Origin: an uncultured Clostridium sp.
Lineage (GTDB): Bacteria; Bacillota; Clostridia; TANB77; CAG-508
Assembly: GCA_947244325.1 (NCBI GenBank)
Contig: CAMXJY010000008.1
Location: 33,416-97,415 of the forward strand
DNA length: 64,000 nt
Direction of reading: 5' to 3'
Below, piece after piece: positions 43,625 to 52,542 of the stretch. The notes under the pieces were generated by a model that saw only the letters and a program-made list of their open reading frames with translations, did no database searches and was not told where the DNA came from. A program made the translations under genes and the position numbers. Position 1 is the stretch's first letter; each line of letters starts with the position of its first letter.

Positions 43625-44071
43625 CTATTTCATATTATCATTTTCAATTTCTTCTATCATTTGTAATCTTTCTGAATATCTTCCACCTTTAAATTCTGTT
43701 GCTATCCAAGCTCTCATACTTGCAATAACTTCTGATGTACTCATGTATTCTGCTGGTACTACTAAAACATTTATATTATCATCTGCTTTTGATGCTATAG
43801 CAATTTCTTCATTAAATGCTAATGCAGCTCTAATTCCTTTAAATTTATTTGCTGCTACAGTCATTCCTGCTCCACATCTACACATTAAAATTCCGCTTTC
43901 ACATTCTTTATTTTGAATTGATTCAGCAACTTTTTTTGCATATATTGGATAATCTGTTCTTTCTTCATTATATGTTCCAAAGTCTTTATATTTAATTCCT
44001 ATTTCATCTAAATATTTTTTTATTTCTTCTTTTAATTTATATCCACCATGGTCAGAACCTAAAGCTATCAT
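43625..44071 (-). CDS. rpiB: Ribose-5-phosphate isomerase B
   Basis: 148 residues, the usual RpiB length. MIALGSDHGGYKLKEEIKKYL, ESGILMCRCGAGMTVAANKFKGIRAAL and the DDNINVLVVPAEYM region are diagnostic; the catalytic Cys is in CRCGAG. It interconverts ribose-5-P and ribulose-5-P. AAGGAGG directly before ATG 44069-44071 fixes the start. Upstream of tagO in one operon. Confidence 0.94.
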   Translation of the reverse strand: MIALGSDHGGYKLKEEIKKYLDEIGIKYKDFGTYNEERTDYPIYAKKVAESIQNKECESGILMCRCGAGMTVAANKFKGIRAALAFNEEIAIASKADDNINVLVVPAEYMSTSEVIASMRAWIATEFKGGRYSERLQMIEEIENDNMK

Positions 44072-44210
44072 AATATTCCTCCTTAGTATTATTTTGCCCA
44101 CACTATATCACAGAATTTTGAATAATACAAGATTATTGTTGCCTATAAATGTGAATTTTTTGTGAAAATACCAATTTTTTCGCATGTATATACTTTTTTT
44201 TATAAAATGC

Positions 44211-44239
44211 TTGATTTTTAAATGTATTCATGTTAAAAT
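44211..44239 (+). promoter_or_regulatory. Promoter of rpsT
   Basis: TTGATT (44211-44216), 17 bases, then TAAAAT (44234-44239) preceded by TGT as an extended -10. The leader to the start codon is about 40 bases and contains GAGGAGG. Confidence 0.65.
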
Positions 44240-44286
44240 GTTTGAAGTAAAATTTACTTTATGAATTAAGAGGAGGTGCAAAATAT

Positions 44287-44550
44287 ATGCCAAACATTAA
44301 ATCAGCTATAAAAAGAGTAAGTGTAATTGAAAAGAAAACTTTACAAAATAATATGGTAAAATCTGCATATAAAACAGCTGTTAAAACATTTGAAGCTGCT
44401 GTTGCAGAAGGAGATAAATCAAAAGCAGAAGCTACATTTAAAGAAGCTGTTAAAAAAATAGACCAAGCTTGTACAAAAAATGTTATCAAAGCTAATACAG
44501 CTTCAAGAAAAAAATCAAGCTTATCAAAAAAATTAAATACATTAAAATAA
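44287..44550 (+). CDS. rpsT: 30S ribosomal protein S20
   Basis: 87 residues, Lys- and Ala-rich. MPNIKSAIKRVSVIEKKTLQNNMVKS and the terminal NTASRKKSSLSKKLNTL match S20, which binds 16S rRNA in the lower body of the small subunit. GAGGAGG precedes the ATG. Transcribed alone on the plus strand with its own promoter and terminator, divergent from rpiB-tagO. Confidence 0.97.
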   Translation: MPNIKSAIKRVSVIEKKTLQNNMVKSAYKTAVKTFEAAVAEGDKSKAEATFKEAVKKIDQACTKNVIKANTASRKKSSLSKKLNTLK

Positions 44551-44575
44551 TCGTAGAATATACGATTATTTTTTT
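44546..44575 (+). terminator. Terminator of rpsT
   Basis: AATAATCGTA (44546-44555) pairs with TACGATTATT (44561-44570), then five more T residues. The left arm overlaps the rpsT stop codon. Confidence 0.9.
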
Positions 44576-44799
44576 GTTTAAAAATAATTCATTTATATTT
44601 TAATAAACTTAAATTATTTCATATATTCTATTTATATTGTACTTCTTATAAATTAATCTTTTTTCCAATAATTTCATTTGTTTTATCACTTTTAAAATGC
44701 TAATATTAATTTAATGAGTTGATAATTTAAGGTATTTTCTTATTTTAGGATAATACATCGGAATTAAAATTTATATAATTAATATTGGGAGAAAAGCTT

Positions 44800-45036
44800 A
44801 TGGATAACTTTAATATTTCTATTAAAAACAAAAAAACAAAAAGATTAGTTAATATGAATTTACTAATCTCTTTTATTATTTCTGGAATTGGACTTTTGCT
44901 TCTGTCTATTCATTATACATATTATGTTTCTGTTTATTTATATGAAGCTAGTATTATAATTTTTAGAACAGGTCTACTTGCTGGAGTTTTTTCAGTAATT
45001 TGTGGTATTTTTTTTGAAAATTATTTAAAATGTTAA
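44800..45036 (+). CDS. Small two-helix membrane protein
   Basis: 78 residues. A short polar N-terminus precedes two transmembrane helices (LLISFIISGIGLLLLSI and IIIFRTGLLAGVFSVICGIFF). GGGAG eight bases upstream sets the ATG at 44800. No recognised family; possibly an integral membrane accessory protein. It faces the rubrerythrin gene across a bidirectional terminator. Confidence 0.6.
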   Translation: MDNFNISIKNKKTKRLVNMNLLISFIISGIGLLLLSIHYTYYVSVYLYEASIIIFRTGLLAGVFSVICGIFFENYLKC

Positions 45037-45054
45037 AAAAATCAAGCAATATTA

Positions 45055-45110
45055 TGTACAAAAGTTGGCGAAGCCTTTATTTTATAGGAAGTGTGAATCA
45101 CTTTCCTATA
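45055..45110 (+). repeat. GTGGAC-box repeat, copy 6 (hairpin half)
   Basis: GGCGAAGCCTTTATTTTATAG leads into a stem TTTTATAGGAAGTG/CACTTTCCTATAAAA with one bulge. The GTGGAC box is missing. Confidence 0.55.
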
Positions 45111-45148
45111 AAAATGAAGTATATCAATTTTTTGATATACTTCATTTT
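45111..45148. terminator. Bidirectional terminator between 44800 and rbr
   Basis: Seventeen-base perfect arms (45111-45127, 45132-45148) with a TTTT loop and T tracts on both strands. Confidence 0.9.
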
Positions 45149-45168
45149 TATTTTTAACTTATTTATTA

Positions 45169-45711
45169 TTAATAATTTTCAGCTTTTATTTCAAAGAATG
45201 CTTTTGGATGACTACATACTGGGCAAACTTCTGGAGCTTGTTTTCCTATGCAGATATGTCCACAATTTCTACATTTCCAAATTTTATCTCCATCTTTGCT
45301 GAATACTAAATCACCTTCAACATTTTCTAATAATTTTTTATATCTTTCTTCATGCTCTTTTTCAATTTTTCCAACAGCTTCAAATAAATAAGCTATTCTA
45401 TCAAATCCTTCTTCTTTAGCTTCTTTAGCCATTCTTTCATACATGTCTGTCCATTCAAAGTTTTCTCCTTCAGCTGCTGCTTTTAAATTCTCAGTTGTTG
45501 TAGGAACGTCTCCACCATTTAATAATTTGAACCACATTTTTGCATGTTCTTTTTCATTATCAGCTGTCTCTAAAAATATAGCTGCGATTTGTTCATACCC
45601 TTCTGCTTTAGCTTTACTTGCAAAATAAGTATATTTATTTCTTGCTTGAGATTCTCCTGCGAAAGCATCCATTAAATTTTTTTCTGTTTTTGTTCCTTTT
45701 AATTCTGGCAT
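45169..45711 (-). CDS. rbr: Rubrerythrin
   Basis: 180 residues. The ferritin-like diiron domain (about 1-140) shows [28 protein letters not shown] helices and [15 protein letters not shown] rubredoxin domain (about 145-180) has CRNCG and CPVC. It reduces hydrogen peroxide in anaerobes. The perR gene lies 18 bases upstream in the same transcript. Confidence 0.95.
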   Translation of the reverse strand: MPELKGTKTEKNLMDAFAGESQARNKYTYFASKAKAEGYEQIAAIFLETADNEKEHAKMWFKLLNGGDVPTTTENLKAAAEGENFEWTDMYERMAKEAKEEGFDRIAYLFEAVGKIEKEHEERYKKLLENVEGDLVFSKDGDKIWKCRNCGHICIGKQAPEVCPVCSHPKAFFEIKAENY

Positions 45712-45729
45712 TTTAAAATTCCTCCTAAA

Positions 45730-46122
45730 TTATTTATTTTTACATGAATCACAAATTCCTTCAATTGCGATTCCCTTTTTAGAGATTTCTACTCCTGTTT
45801 GTTTAGAAATTATCTCTTTCAATTTCTCATATTCAAAATCATATTCAAAATCAAAAACTTTTCCACATTTTACACAAATAGCATGATTATGATTTGAATT
45901 TTCTTCTCTTATATAATCATATCTATCTGGTCTGTCTAACATTGTTATTTTATTGATTATATTATTTTCTACTAAAAGTCCTAGATTTCTATATACTGTA
46001 CTTCTACTTACAGATGGATCTTTTGCTTTAACTATCATATAAATATCCTCTGCTGTTGGATGAGTATATAAATTCTCTACTACTTTTATAATCTCTTCCC
46101 TTTGTCTTGAATAGTTCTTCAT
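45730..46122 (-). CDS. perR: Fur-family peroxide regulator, PerR-like
   Basis: 130 residues. The winged helix appears as THPTAEDIYMIVKAKDPSVSRSTVYRNLGLL; HNHAICVKCGKVFDFE contributes metal ligands and CDSC closes the structural zinc site (CVKC/CDSC). PerR represses peroxide defence until its Fe-bound His residues are oxidised. Its gene precedes rubrerythrin, and a perfect 23-base palindrome overlaps its own transcription start, supporting autoregulation. Confidence 0.88.
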   Translation of the reverse strand: MKNYSRQREEIIKVVENLYTHPTAEDIYMIVKAKDPSVSRSTVYRNLGLLVENNIINKITMLDRPDRYDYIREENSNHNHAICVKCGKVFDFEYDFEYEKLKEIISKQTGVEISKKGIAIEGICDSCKNK

Positions 46123-46135
46123 AAAAATCTCCTAC

Positions 46136-46158
46136 AAATTAGGAATAATTCCTAATTT
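46136..46158. promoter_or_regulatory. PerR-type operator
   Basis: An 11-1-11 perfect palindrome centred on A 46147, with half-site AATTAGGAAT, fits Fur/PerR box architecture. It lies just downstream of the -10 at 46166-46171, over the predicted start site. Confidence 0.75.
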
Positions 46159-46165
46159 CTTGTTT

Positions 46166-46193
46166 ATTATATCATATTTTGATTTTAAATCAA
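46166..46193 (-). promoter_or_regulatory. Promoter of perR-rbr
   Basis: TTGATT (46188-46193) and TATAAT (46166-46171) with a 16-base spacer. Confidence 0.65.
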
Positions 46194-46224
46194 GAGTTTT
46201 TTATTGTTTTATTATACAAATTTT

Positions 46225-46322
46225 GTAGAAACCTTTATTTAATTAAAAATGAAAATTACTCTTCTACTGCATATATCTTTTGCCAAAAACAATAGTGGAT
46301 AATATTTAAAATCATCCACTAT
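46225..46322 (-). repeat. GTGGAC-box repeat, copy 7, serving as terminator
   Basis: It contains AACAATAGTGGATAATATTTAA (46290 onward), close to 42240. ATAGTGGAT (46292-46300) pairs with ATCCACTAT (46314-46322), followed on the minus strand by TGTTTTTGG, so it ends the anti-sigma gene at 46343. Confidence 0.5.
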
Positions 46323-46342
46323 ATCTTATAACTTTGCTATAA

Positions 46343-47509
46343 TTATTTAATTAATTCTTCTGTATACACTTTTCCATCTATTTTCACATTTAAAAATAAC
46401 TGTTTTTCTTCTAACATATTTTTATTTATATCAAATCCAAAATAAAATTCATTTCCATAGCTAGCATTTGCAAGACTATAATACATATTTCCTTCAGTAT
46501 CAGTTATATTAATTTTTTCGTGTATAAGTTCATCATGCATTTGTAATTCCGTATTTTCTAGTATTTCATTAAAATCCATTTTTCCTTTAATTAAAAGTTT
46601 AGATTCTGTAACAATTATTTTTTCAACTTCTAATCCAGGTATATCATCTTTTAATCTTAAATTTATTGTTTCTCTATTATATATTCTTTCTGGGATATTA
46701 ATCTCAAATACCCATTCTGCTTCATCTGATAATGTAATATCTTCTCTATCTAATACTTTAATTTTTCCATCTTTTTCTTCATAATCTAACATTGACATTC
46801 CTAAATCAAATATTCTAATATATATTTTTTTACTTCTTGGAAATCCTTTGCTTGAATCCATTGATATTGTTGATAATATATTTGTATCACTTGCGCTAAC
46901 TGGTCCATAATGTTGAGAGCTATCTAAACATATAGAACGTATACCATCTAATTTATTGTATTTTATGTTCAATTCTTTTAATAAATATTTTATATAATCA
47001 TAATCAAATTTATATTTTTCTTTAGGGTTAGCACTTCTGCCTCTTGTTTGAAAACTATATATATTATTTTCATCATCATATACTACATATCCAAAACGAA
47101 AATCTTTATAAGAAACTGGCATATCTTCTGGAAACTTAAAATCTATATATGTTTCAAAATAATCATCTGTTATCATTACTGAATTAATCTTAACTCCTAT
47201 ATCATTTTGAAAAACATAATCCATATCAATTTTTTCAGCATAACCATTGTCTTGTGATTCTTCAATTCCCACTGTTTCAAATTGATATTCTCTATTTTGA
47301 TATTCTTCAAATTTAATATCCCACTGCCTTTTGGCATAAATTTGATTTGATACTGTTCCAATTAACATTATTACTAATCCAACTGCTGCAACATCTAGTA
47401 CTCTTCTTAATTTACTCTTTTTTCTTTTAGACTTTTCTAAAATTATTCTATAATTTTCGTCTATATTATTTTGATTTTTTAGATATTCCTTTAACACTTC
47501 ATTTTTCAT
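46343..47509 (-). CDS. DUF4179-like membrane anti-sigma factor
   Basis: 388 residues: cytoplasmic N-terminus of about 35 residues (KNEVLKEYLKNQNNIDENYR), one transmembrane helix (VLDVAAVGLVIMLIGTVSNQIYA) and a beta-rich extracellular region with a YVVYDDENNIYSFQTRGRS motif. This is the same layout as the proteins at 5478 and 50354. It begins 3 bases after the sigma gene stop. Anti-sigma function is inferred. Confidence 0.7.
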   Translation of the reverse strand: MKNEVLKEYLKNQNNIDENYRIILEKSKRKKSKLRRVLDVAAVGLVIMLIGTVSNQIYAKRQWDIKFEEYQNREYQFETVGIEESQDNGYAEKIDMDYVFQNDIGVKINSVMITDDYFETYIDFKFPEDMPVSYKDFRFGYVVYDDENNIYSFQTRGRSANPKEKYKFDYDYIKYLLKELNIKYNKLDGIRSICLDSSQHYGPVSASDTNILSTISMDSSKGFPRSKKIYIRIFDLGMSMLDYEEKDGKIKVLDREDITLSDEAEWVFEINIPERIYNRETINLRLKDDIPGLEVEKIIVTESKLLIKGKMDFNEILENTELQMHDELIHEKINITDTEGNMYYSLANASYGNEFYFGFDINKNMLEEKQLFLNVKIDGKVYTEELIK

Positions 47510-47512
47510 AAT

Positions 47513-48034
47513 TTACACATCCTTTCCTAAAAATTCTTTTACTTGTTTTAATGTTCTATAAATTTTATTTTTCACACTTGACTCATTACTATTTAACTCT
47601 TTTGCTATATCACTTATTTTTAAATCTAATGAAAAATATAGATAAAATATTTTAGCTGTAATTAAATCTTTTGATTTAATATAATTCCAAACCTCTTGTA
47701 CATTTTCTTTCGTAATAAAATCTTGTTCTAAATCAAAATCATCTTTAATTTCTATTTCTTCATCATCTTTAAATTCATATTTAATTACGTTATTTCTTTT
47801 ATGATAATGTCTTTTTATTACATTGCTTGCTATTCCAAATATATAACTTTCCATATTTTCAAGTTGTAACTGCTTTTTTCTTTTCAAAATATTTAATAGC
47901 TCTACATATGTATCTTGTAAAATGTCATTAATATCTTCAATTTTGTTACATTTAATAGTAATGAATTTTAATACACTTATATAAGTTTTTTGATATATAT
48001 TTTCAAAATCTTTTTCTTCAATTTGAGTACTCAT
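47513..48034 (-). CDS. ECF-type RNA polymerase sigma factor
   Basis: 173 residues. Region 2: IEDINDILQDTYVELLNILKRKK and MESYIFGIASNVIKRHYHKRN; region 4: DLITAKIFYLYFSLDLKISDIAKELNSNESSVKNKIYRTLKQVKEFL. Close in layout to the factor at 4940 and transcribed with the anti-sigma gene at 46343. Confidence 0.88.
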   Translation of the reverse strand: MSTQIEEKDFENIYQKTYISVLKFITIKCNKIEDINDILQDTYVELLNILKRKKQLQLENMESYIFGIASNVIKRHYHKRNNVIKYEFKDDEEIEIKDDFDLEQDFITKENVQEVWNYIKSKDLITAKIFYLYFSLDLKISDIAKELNSNESSVKNKIYRTLKQVKEFLGKDV

Positions 48035-48055
48035 ATTTTATCCCCCTTTACTATA

Positions 48056-48084
48056 TAATCGTCAAAAATTAGAAAAAAGTTTCA
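48056..48084 (-). promoter_or_regulatory. Candidate ECF promoter of the sigma operon at 48034
   Basis: TGAAAC (48079-48084) followed by CTTTTT and, 17 bases on, CGATTA (48056-48061), on the minus strand. CGAT resembles the CGTC/CGTA -10 of Firmicute ECF sigmas. Confidence 0.55.
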
Positions 48085-48094
48085 AATAATTAAA

Positions 48095-48122
48095 ACAAAA
48101 GTCGAACTTTCCTATAAAATAA
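48095..48122 (+). repeat. GTGGAC-box repeat, copy 8 (fragment)
   Basis: AACAAAAGTCGAACTTTCC and TATAAAATAA form a truncated, rearranged piece of the family immediately before a terminator. Confidence 0.4.
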
Positions 48123-48152
48123 AAAATGAAAGCAGTTTTCTACTTTCATTTT
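48123..48152 (-). terminator. Terminator of the C39-like gene
   Basis: AAAATGAAAG (48123-48132) pairs with CTTTCATTTT (48143-48152), followed on the minus strand by TTATTTTATAG. Confidence 0.75.
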
Positions 48153-48183
48153 ATCATTTATTATAATATTCATGATATGCAAA

Positions 48184-48212
48184 TTTTAGACAAAACCTCC
48201 GTCCCCATGTCT
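48184..48212 (+). repeat. Half copy of the REP-like palindrome
   Basis: 29 bases identical except one to 31440-31468 (TTTTAGACAAAACCTCCGTC...). It lies 4 bases from the stop codon of the C39-like gene, a position like that of the full palindrome at the propeller gene. Confidence 0.75.
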
Positions 48213-48216
48213 ATTC

Positions 48217-49983
48217 TTATTGCACAACTATTGCTTGTGAATATAATTTCTTCCAATTTAAAATAAATTTTGATTTACTTTGTTTTACATTTTCTCCTGC
48301 TGATGGATCATTTAAATATACATAGTCTTCATCATATCCTATTAAAACTGCACAATGCTCACCTACCAGCTCTTTAAAGTTTCCGCTTCCATCTTCATAT
48401 TTCCATGTTACTCCATCTTTCAAATTACCTGCATTTTTTACACACCATACTACAACCGGATTTCCTTTACTTACATATGCAAACAAATCATTTTCTGAGC
48501 AACCAGATATATTTTTAACTTTTCCACTTGCATAACTGCTCATTGCATTTGCTATTGGTTTTGCAAATACTCCATAAGAGCCTTTTCCTAACCCTTTTGA
48601 TGGATGTCCAACAAATTCTTCAAAAGGATTTGCTCCATACCATGTACCATCTGAGTCTTGATGTTTTTTACTTCCTGTTTTTGTGTTATCTATTATATTT
48701 TGTGCAGATACTTTATATCCCTTATATTTTAAAACCATTGCAGCTGACACTGCTTCACATCCTGTAGGATATCCAAGTGAAATTTGATTTAAATAAGGCA
48801 CGCCTTTAATATGATAACTTGTAACTATATCTTCTGGATTTGCTCCTGAATCAGTATTTACAGTTTCTACTGGTTTTTCATCTAAATAATAATTTGATTT
48901 GATTAATGTATATCCTACAATTCCATTTGAGTTTCTAACTTTTTTCCATCCATTTTTTGAATCTTGCAAAAGTTCTATTTCCTCATATTTACTAGTAGTT
49001 GCTAAAATTTTATAATCTGTACTTGCTCCTGTTCTTATGTTGTATTTTCCATTTGCATATTTTTTCGAATTATTTGGTGCATTCTCTGTAACCTTTATAG
49101 TACACGTTGCTTTTTTATCTCCCTCATCTGTTACTGCTGTTATAGTAGCTGTTCCTGTTCCTACAGCAGTAATTTGTCTATTTTCTATTTTTACTATTCC
49201 TTTATCTGAAGTTTTCCATTCAACATCAGTATATGTTGCTTCTAATGGAGTTACTTTTGAATTGATTATATAAGTTTGTCCTTTTCCTAAAGTAACTTCT
49301 TTATCATCTAATGTTATACTTTCTACTGGTATCTTTTTTACTTCTATATCAAAACTTTTTAAAATATTTTCTTTATAATCTTTTATTGTAATAGTACTTG
49401 TTCCAATCGCATTTGCAATTAAACTTCCATTATCATTTACTGTTATTATATCTGTATTACTTGATTCATAAGTTAATTCTTTATATGTTGCATTTTCTGG
49501 CAATACTGTAGTTTCTAATGTGTATATATCACCTAAACGCAATTCTGATACTAAATTTCCTACAGTTATTTCCCCAATACTTACTAAACATTCTATTTCT
49601 AGTTCATTGCTTTTGGTTTCTCCATCGCTTAAATATATTTTTGCTTTTCCAACTGATTTACCTGTTACTTTCCCATCAACAACTTCTAATATATCACTAT
49701 TTGTACTATTCCAAACAAGCTCGCTTTTTGAAAAATCTTCTGGATAAATTTTCTTTTCAATATTTATGCTTTCACCTAATTCTATTTCTGTTTTTTCTGC
49801 AGTAAGTTCTATGTTATCTATTATTATTGGATTAATTATAAGTATAGCCTTCGATATTAAACTATATTTATAAGTTAATACTGACATAGCAATTATTATT
49901 AATAGAATAAAAATTCTTCCAAATCTTATTTTTTTCCTTTTTTTCATTCGTGCTTCTAATCTAATTTTCTCTCGTCTAGACAA
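48217..49983 (-). CDS. Secreted protein: Big2 repeats, SH3 and C39-like cysteine peptidase
   Basis: 588 residues. TTG start with AGGAGG. One transmembrane helix near the N-terminus (RIFILLIIIAMSVLTYKYSL) anchors it outside. Three bacterial Ig-like Big2 repeats (about 60-130, 140-215, 218-300), a bacterial SH3 domain (about 305-365, NIRTGASTDYKIL) and a C39-like domain (about 390-588) with Cys near 407 (YPTGCEAVSAAMVL), His near 542 (GEHCAVLIGYD) and VYLNDP. Probably acts on cell-wall peptides or surface proteins. An ECF-like promoter precedes it. Confidence 0.85.
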   Translation of the reverse strand: MSRREKIRLEARMKKRKKIRFGRIFILLIIIAMSVLTYKYSLISKAILIINPIIIDNIELTAEKTEIELGESINIEKKIYPEDFSKSELVWNSTNSDILEVVDGKVTGKSVGKAKIYLSDGETKSNELEIECLVSIGEITVGNLVSELRLGDIYTLETTVLPENATYKELTYESSNTDIITVNDNGSLIANAIGTSTITIKDYKENILKSFDIEVKKIPVESITLDDKEVTLGKGQTYIINSKVTPLEATYTDVEWKTSDKGIVKIENRQITAVGTGTATITAVTDEGDKKATCTIKVTENAPNNSKKYANGKYNIRTGASTDYKILATTSKYEEIELLQDSKNGWKKVRNSNGIVGYTLIKSNYYLDEKPVETVNTDSGANPEDIVTSYHIKGVPYLNQISLGYPTGCEAVSAAMVLKYKGYKVSAQNIIDNTKTGSKKHQDSDGTWYGANPFEEFVGHPSKGLGKGSYGVFAKPIANAMSSYASGKVKNISGCSENDLFAYVSKGNPVVVWCVKNAGNLKDGVTWKYEDGSGNFKELVGEHCAVLIGYDEDYVYLNDPSAGENVKQSKSKFILNWKKLYSQAIVVQ

Positions 49984-50016
49984 TATCTTTTTCCTCCTAA
50001 AATACTCCTATATTAT

Positions 50017-50045
50017 AGATACAATTAAATCGTCAAAAAGTTTCA
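50017..50045 (-). promoter_or_regulatory. Candidate ECF promoter of the C39-like gene
   Basis: TGAAAC (50040-50045) with CTTTTT after it and GTATCT (50017-50022) 17 bases on. It shares TGAAACTTTTT and GACGATT blocks with the promoter at 48056-48084. Confidence 0.5.
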
Positions 50046-50117
50046 AAATTTTACATTTTTTTATATTTTTTTCATTAAATATGTATGATTACAATAAATC
50101 ATTAAGATATTCTAAAT

Positions 50118-50165
50118 TTTAACAAAGCTCTTATAGAATATTAAAAAATAACTTTCTATTACATG
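50118..50165 (+). repeat. GTGGAC-box repeat, copy 9 (weak)
   Basis: AACAAAGCTCTTATAGAATA and ACTTTCTATTACATGAATT recall the hairpin half. The 370-base gap around it also holds a 13-base perfect hairpin (50312-50344). I see nothing else in the gap. Confidence 0.3.
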
Positions 50166-50311
50166 AATTAAAATTATAAAATGTCTCTATTTATATATTA
50201 CTTTATTTTTTGAAAAAGTTACATGGAAAAATAAGTTTTTGTCGTTTTTAATAAGATAATGTCTTATTATAGATTTTATTAATATGAAGATTGCATCATA
50301 TCTGTATTAAT

Positions 50312-50344
50312 ATAAGCATGTTAAAAAATTATTAACATGCTTAT
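50312..50344. terminator. Hairpin after the anti-sigma gene at 50354
   Basis: ATAAGCATGTTAA (50312-50324) pairs perfectly with 50332-50344. The downstream tract on the minus strand is not T-rich, so termination is only likely. Confidence 0.45.
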
Positions 50345-50353
50345 CATTAATTT

Positions 50354-51937
50354 TTATTTATTTTTTTCAAAATCTACAATTTTTAAATTGTTAATTGTAG
50401 CAGTTTGTTCATCTTGAGTTGGAACATCCAAATTAATAGAATTTCCTATTTTTTCAGTTGTACACCCAAATAATAATGTAAATTCCAAATTATCTATATT
50501 ATCTAATGACATTTTGTGTAAGTTAAGACCAGCAGCAAAATCAGGATTTCTCGAAAATACAATTTTGTTTTCATTACTATTAACACCTTTTATTTGCTCT
50601 TCTACAGGAAATATATAATTCATATCATCTATTTTTTCTCTAATTAATATTTTCCATTCATTTCCTATACAACCATTCTCATCATAATAAAATGTAATAT
50701 TTTCATCATTAATATCTATATTTTGAATAATAAAATTTCCACCTAATCCACTTGTAGCTGTATATGTTTTTTTATCAGATTTTAAAGGATACCATGTTGC
50801 TTTATCATACATTTCTTCCTCTTGAGTTTTTCCATTTTCATTAAGTTTTCTATCTTCAAATATTTTGCTCTTCACTGGAGTTACTTTTAATTTATTACTA
50901 GTATTCTCTGAGCTAAATAAAATTATAATGTTTTCTTCTTCCATTATAGTATCTGTTTGTTTAACTTCATATTCACTATCTTCTTTTATTTGTCCATTTT
51001 CTTTTACATAAATTTTTTTACCTACACTAGCTCCACCATAAATTATGCTTGGTATTGAATTATTATTTTCATCTGTAATGTTAAAGCTAATATATTCCAT
51101 TGAATTTTCATTATATTCCTTATATGTAACACCATCTACTATTTTTTTAGCTTTTATAAAATTTTGAAATTTAGTATTAGCAATCTTTTCAATTACAATT
51201 TTAGTATGTTCATCTATTTGTTGTTCTGCCAATATAGACGTTTTTTCATTTCCTTTTAATTCTATTTCTGACTTTATAGTTTTTCCTATTGTTATAGCTT
51301 GATTATCACCACTTTCAAATCCATATATGATTCCAGAAGAAATATTTTCTATTCCAATTTCTAATTTTAAATTATTAGTATTTTCATCCATTATGTTTAT
51401 AATTTGTGTATATACGTATTCATTATCAGAAATTTTATCAACATATTCACTTATATTTTTAAGTTCTTTTGAATTTACAAATACTTTTTTAGAAATATAT
51501 AAATCATATCCAAATCCATCTATATATTCTATTGGTTTTGTCATTTTTTCAAAAGCTTTATCTTTTAATTTTATTTTATATTCAGCAATTATATATGCTT
51601 TATCTCCAGCCATACTTTCTAATGTTATATTACAATATTCATTTTCTACTGATTGATTGATCTCTACTAAACTATCTTCATAATTTTCACTTAATTTTAA
51701 TAATCCCATTTTTTCCATATTTACATTTTTACTTATTCCAGCATAAGCAGTTATACTCACTGTACCTGCTATAATAAATGCAGCAACTTTTTGTAAACGA
51801 TTTAATTTAATTTTATTTTTGATTTTAATATTTTCAGATTCATTATTTTCGGCTGTAGTACATTTTAAATTTTCATATTTTAAATATACAGAATCTTTAA
51901 AATATTTTCTTTTTTCTTCTACTTTTCTATCCCTCAT
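50354..51937 (-). CDS. DUF4179-like membrane anti-sigma factor
   Basis: 527 residues. N-terminal cytoplasmic stretch (about 1-50), one transmembrane helix (LQKVAAFIIAGTVSITAYAGI, about 50-70) and a large extracellular region of repeated beta segments (AYIIAEYKIKL, KVFVNSKELKNI, TFYYDENGCIGNEWKILI). Same layout as 5478 and 46343 but longer. It overlaps the sigma gene by 11 bases, so translation is coupled. Role inferred from context. Confidence 0.7.
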   Translation of the reverse strand: MRDRKVEEKRKYFKDSVYLKYENLKCTTAENNESENIKIKNKIKLNRLQKVAAFIIAGTVSITAYAGISKNVNMEKMGLLKLSENYEDSLVEINQSVENEYCNITLESMAGDKAYIIAEYKIKLKDKAFEKMTKPIEYIDGFGYDLYISKKVFVNSKELKNISEYVDKISDNEYVYTQIINIMDENTNNLKLEIGIENISSGIIYGFESGDNQAITIGKTIKSEIELKGNEKTSILAEQQIDEHTKIVIEKIANTKFQNFIKAKKIVDGVTYKEYNENSMEYISFNITDENNNSIPSIIYGGASVGKKIYVKENGQIKEDSEYEVKQTDTIMEEENIIILFSSENTSNKLKVTPVKSKIFEDRKLNENGKTQEEEMYDKATWYPLKSDKKTYTATSGLGGNFIIQNIDINDENITFYYDENGCIGNEWKILIREKIDDMNYIFPVEEQIKGVNSNENKIVFSRNPDFAAGLNLHKMSLDNIDNLEFTLLFGCTTEKIGNSINLDVPTQDEQTATINNLKIVDFEKNK

Positions 51938-52472
51938 AATTATTCACCTCTTTCATTAATATTTTTTTTAATTTTTTTCTCCCTCTATGGATTAGTGTTT
52001 TTACTTGTGATAATGACATATCAAATATTTTACATATTTCCTTATAAGATAGTTCTTCTATATCTACAAGATAAATTATTTCATTCTGTGGTTCTGGTAA
52101 ATTATCTATTGCAATCTTTAATTTTTGACTCTGTTCTTTGTCAAAAATAATATCTTCAATTTCTTGCTCATTAAAGATGTACTCATTATCTTGTAAAAAT
52201 GTAATTTTATTTTCTCTTTTTATATAATTGAGTGATTTACTTTTAGCAATTGTATATAGATATGCTTTTAAGGAATATTTTGAATCGTATTTTTCTTTAT
52301 TCATAAGAATATAAACAAAAACATCTTGTGCCAAATCTTCAGCGACATCTATACTTTTTACAAATTTATAAATAAAATAAATTATTTTTTCCATATATTT
52401 GTTCATGATAAGTTCAAATGATTCATTATTTCCTCTTAAGAACTTCATATATAATTCTTTATCTTCCTCCAT
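51927..52472 (-). CDS. ECF-type RNA polymerase sigma factor
   Basis: 181 residues. Region 2: MEKIIYFIYKFVKSIDVAEDLAQDVFVYIL and YSLKAYLYTIAKSKSLNYIKREN; region 4: DNLPEPQNEIIYLVDIEELSYKEICKIFDMSLSQVKTLIHRGRKKLKKIL. A conventional SigW/SigM-like factor. The stop region overlaps the anti-sigma start. Confidence 0.9.
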   Translation of the reverse strand: MEEDKELYMKFLRGNNESFELIMNKYMEKIIYFIYKFVKSIDVAEDLAQDVFVYILMNKEKYDSKYSLKAYLYTIAKSKSLNYIKRENKITFLQDNEYIFNEQEIEDIIFDKEQSQKLKIAIDNLPEPQNEIIYLVDIEELSYKEICKIFDMSLSQVKTLIHRGRKKLKKILMKEVNNYEG

Positions 52473-52512
52473 TTTTTTCCTCCATTTGAATATAAGATCT
52501 TATTTCTAATTA

Positions 52513-52542
52513 TAATACAATTTTAAAGCATTAAAAGTTGCA
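52513..52542 (-). promoter_or_regulatory. Candidate ECF promoter of the sigma operon at 52472
   Basis: TGCAAC (52537-52542) and GTATTA (52513-52518), 18 bases apart on the minus strand, the same spacing and -10 as at 34066-34095. It overlaps the AAAAGT-TGC-ACTTTT palindrome, which also occurs at 4815-4829 upstream of the first sigma operon. Confidence 0.45.
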
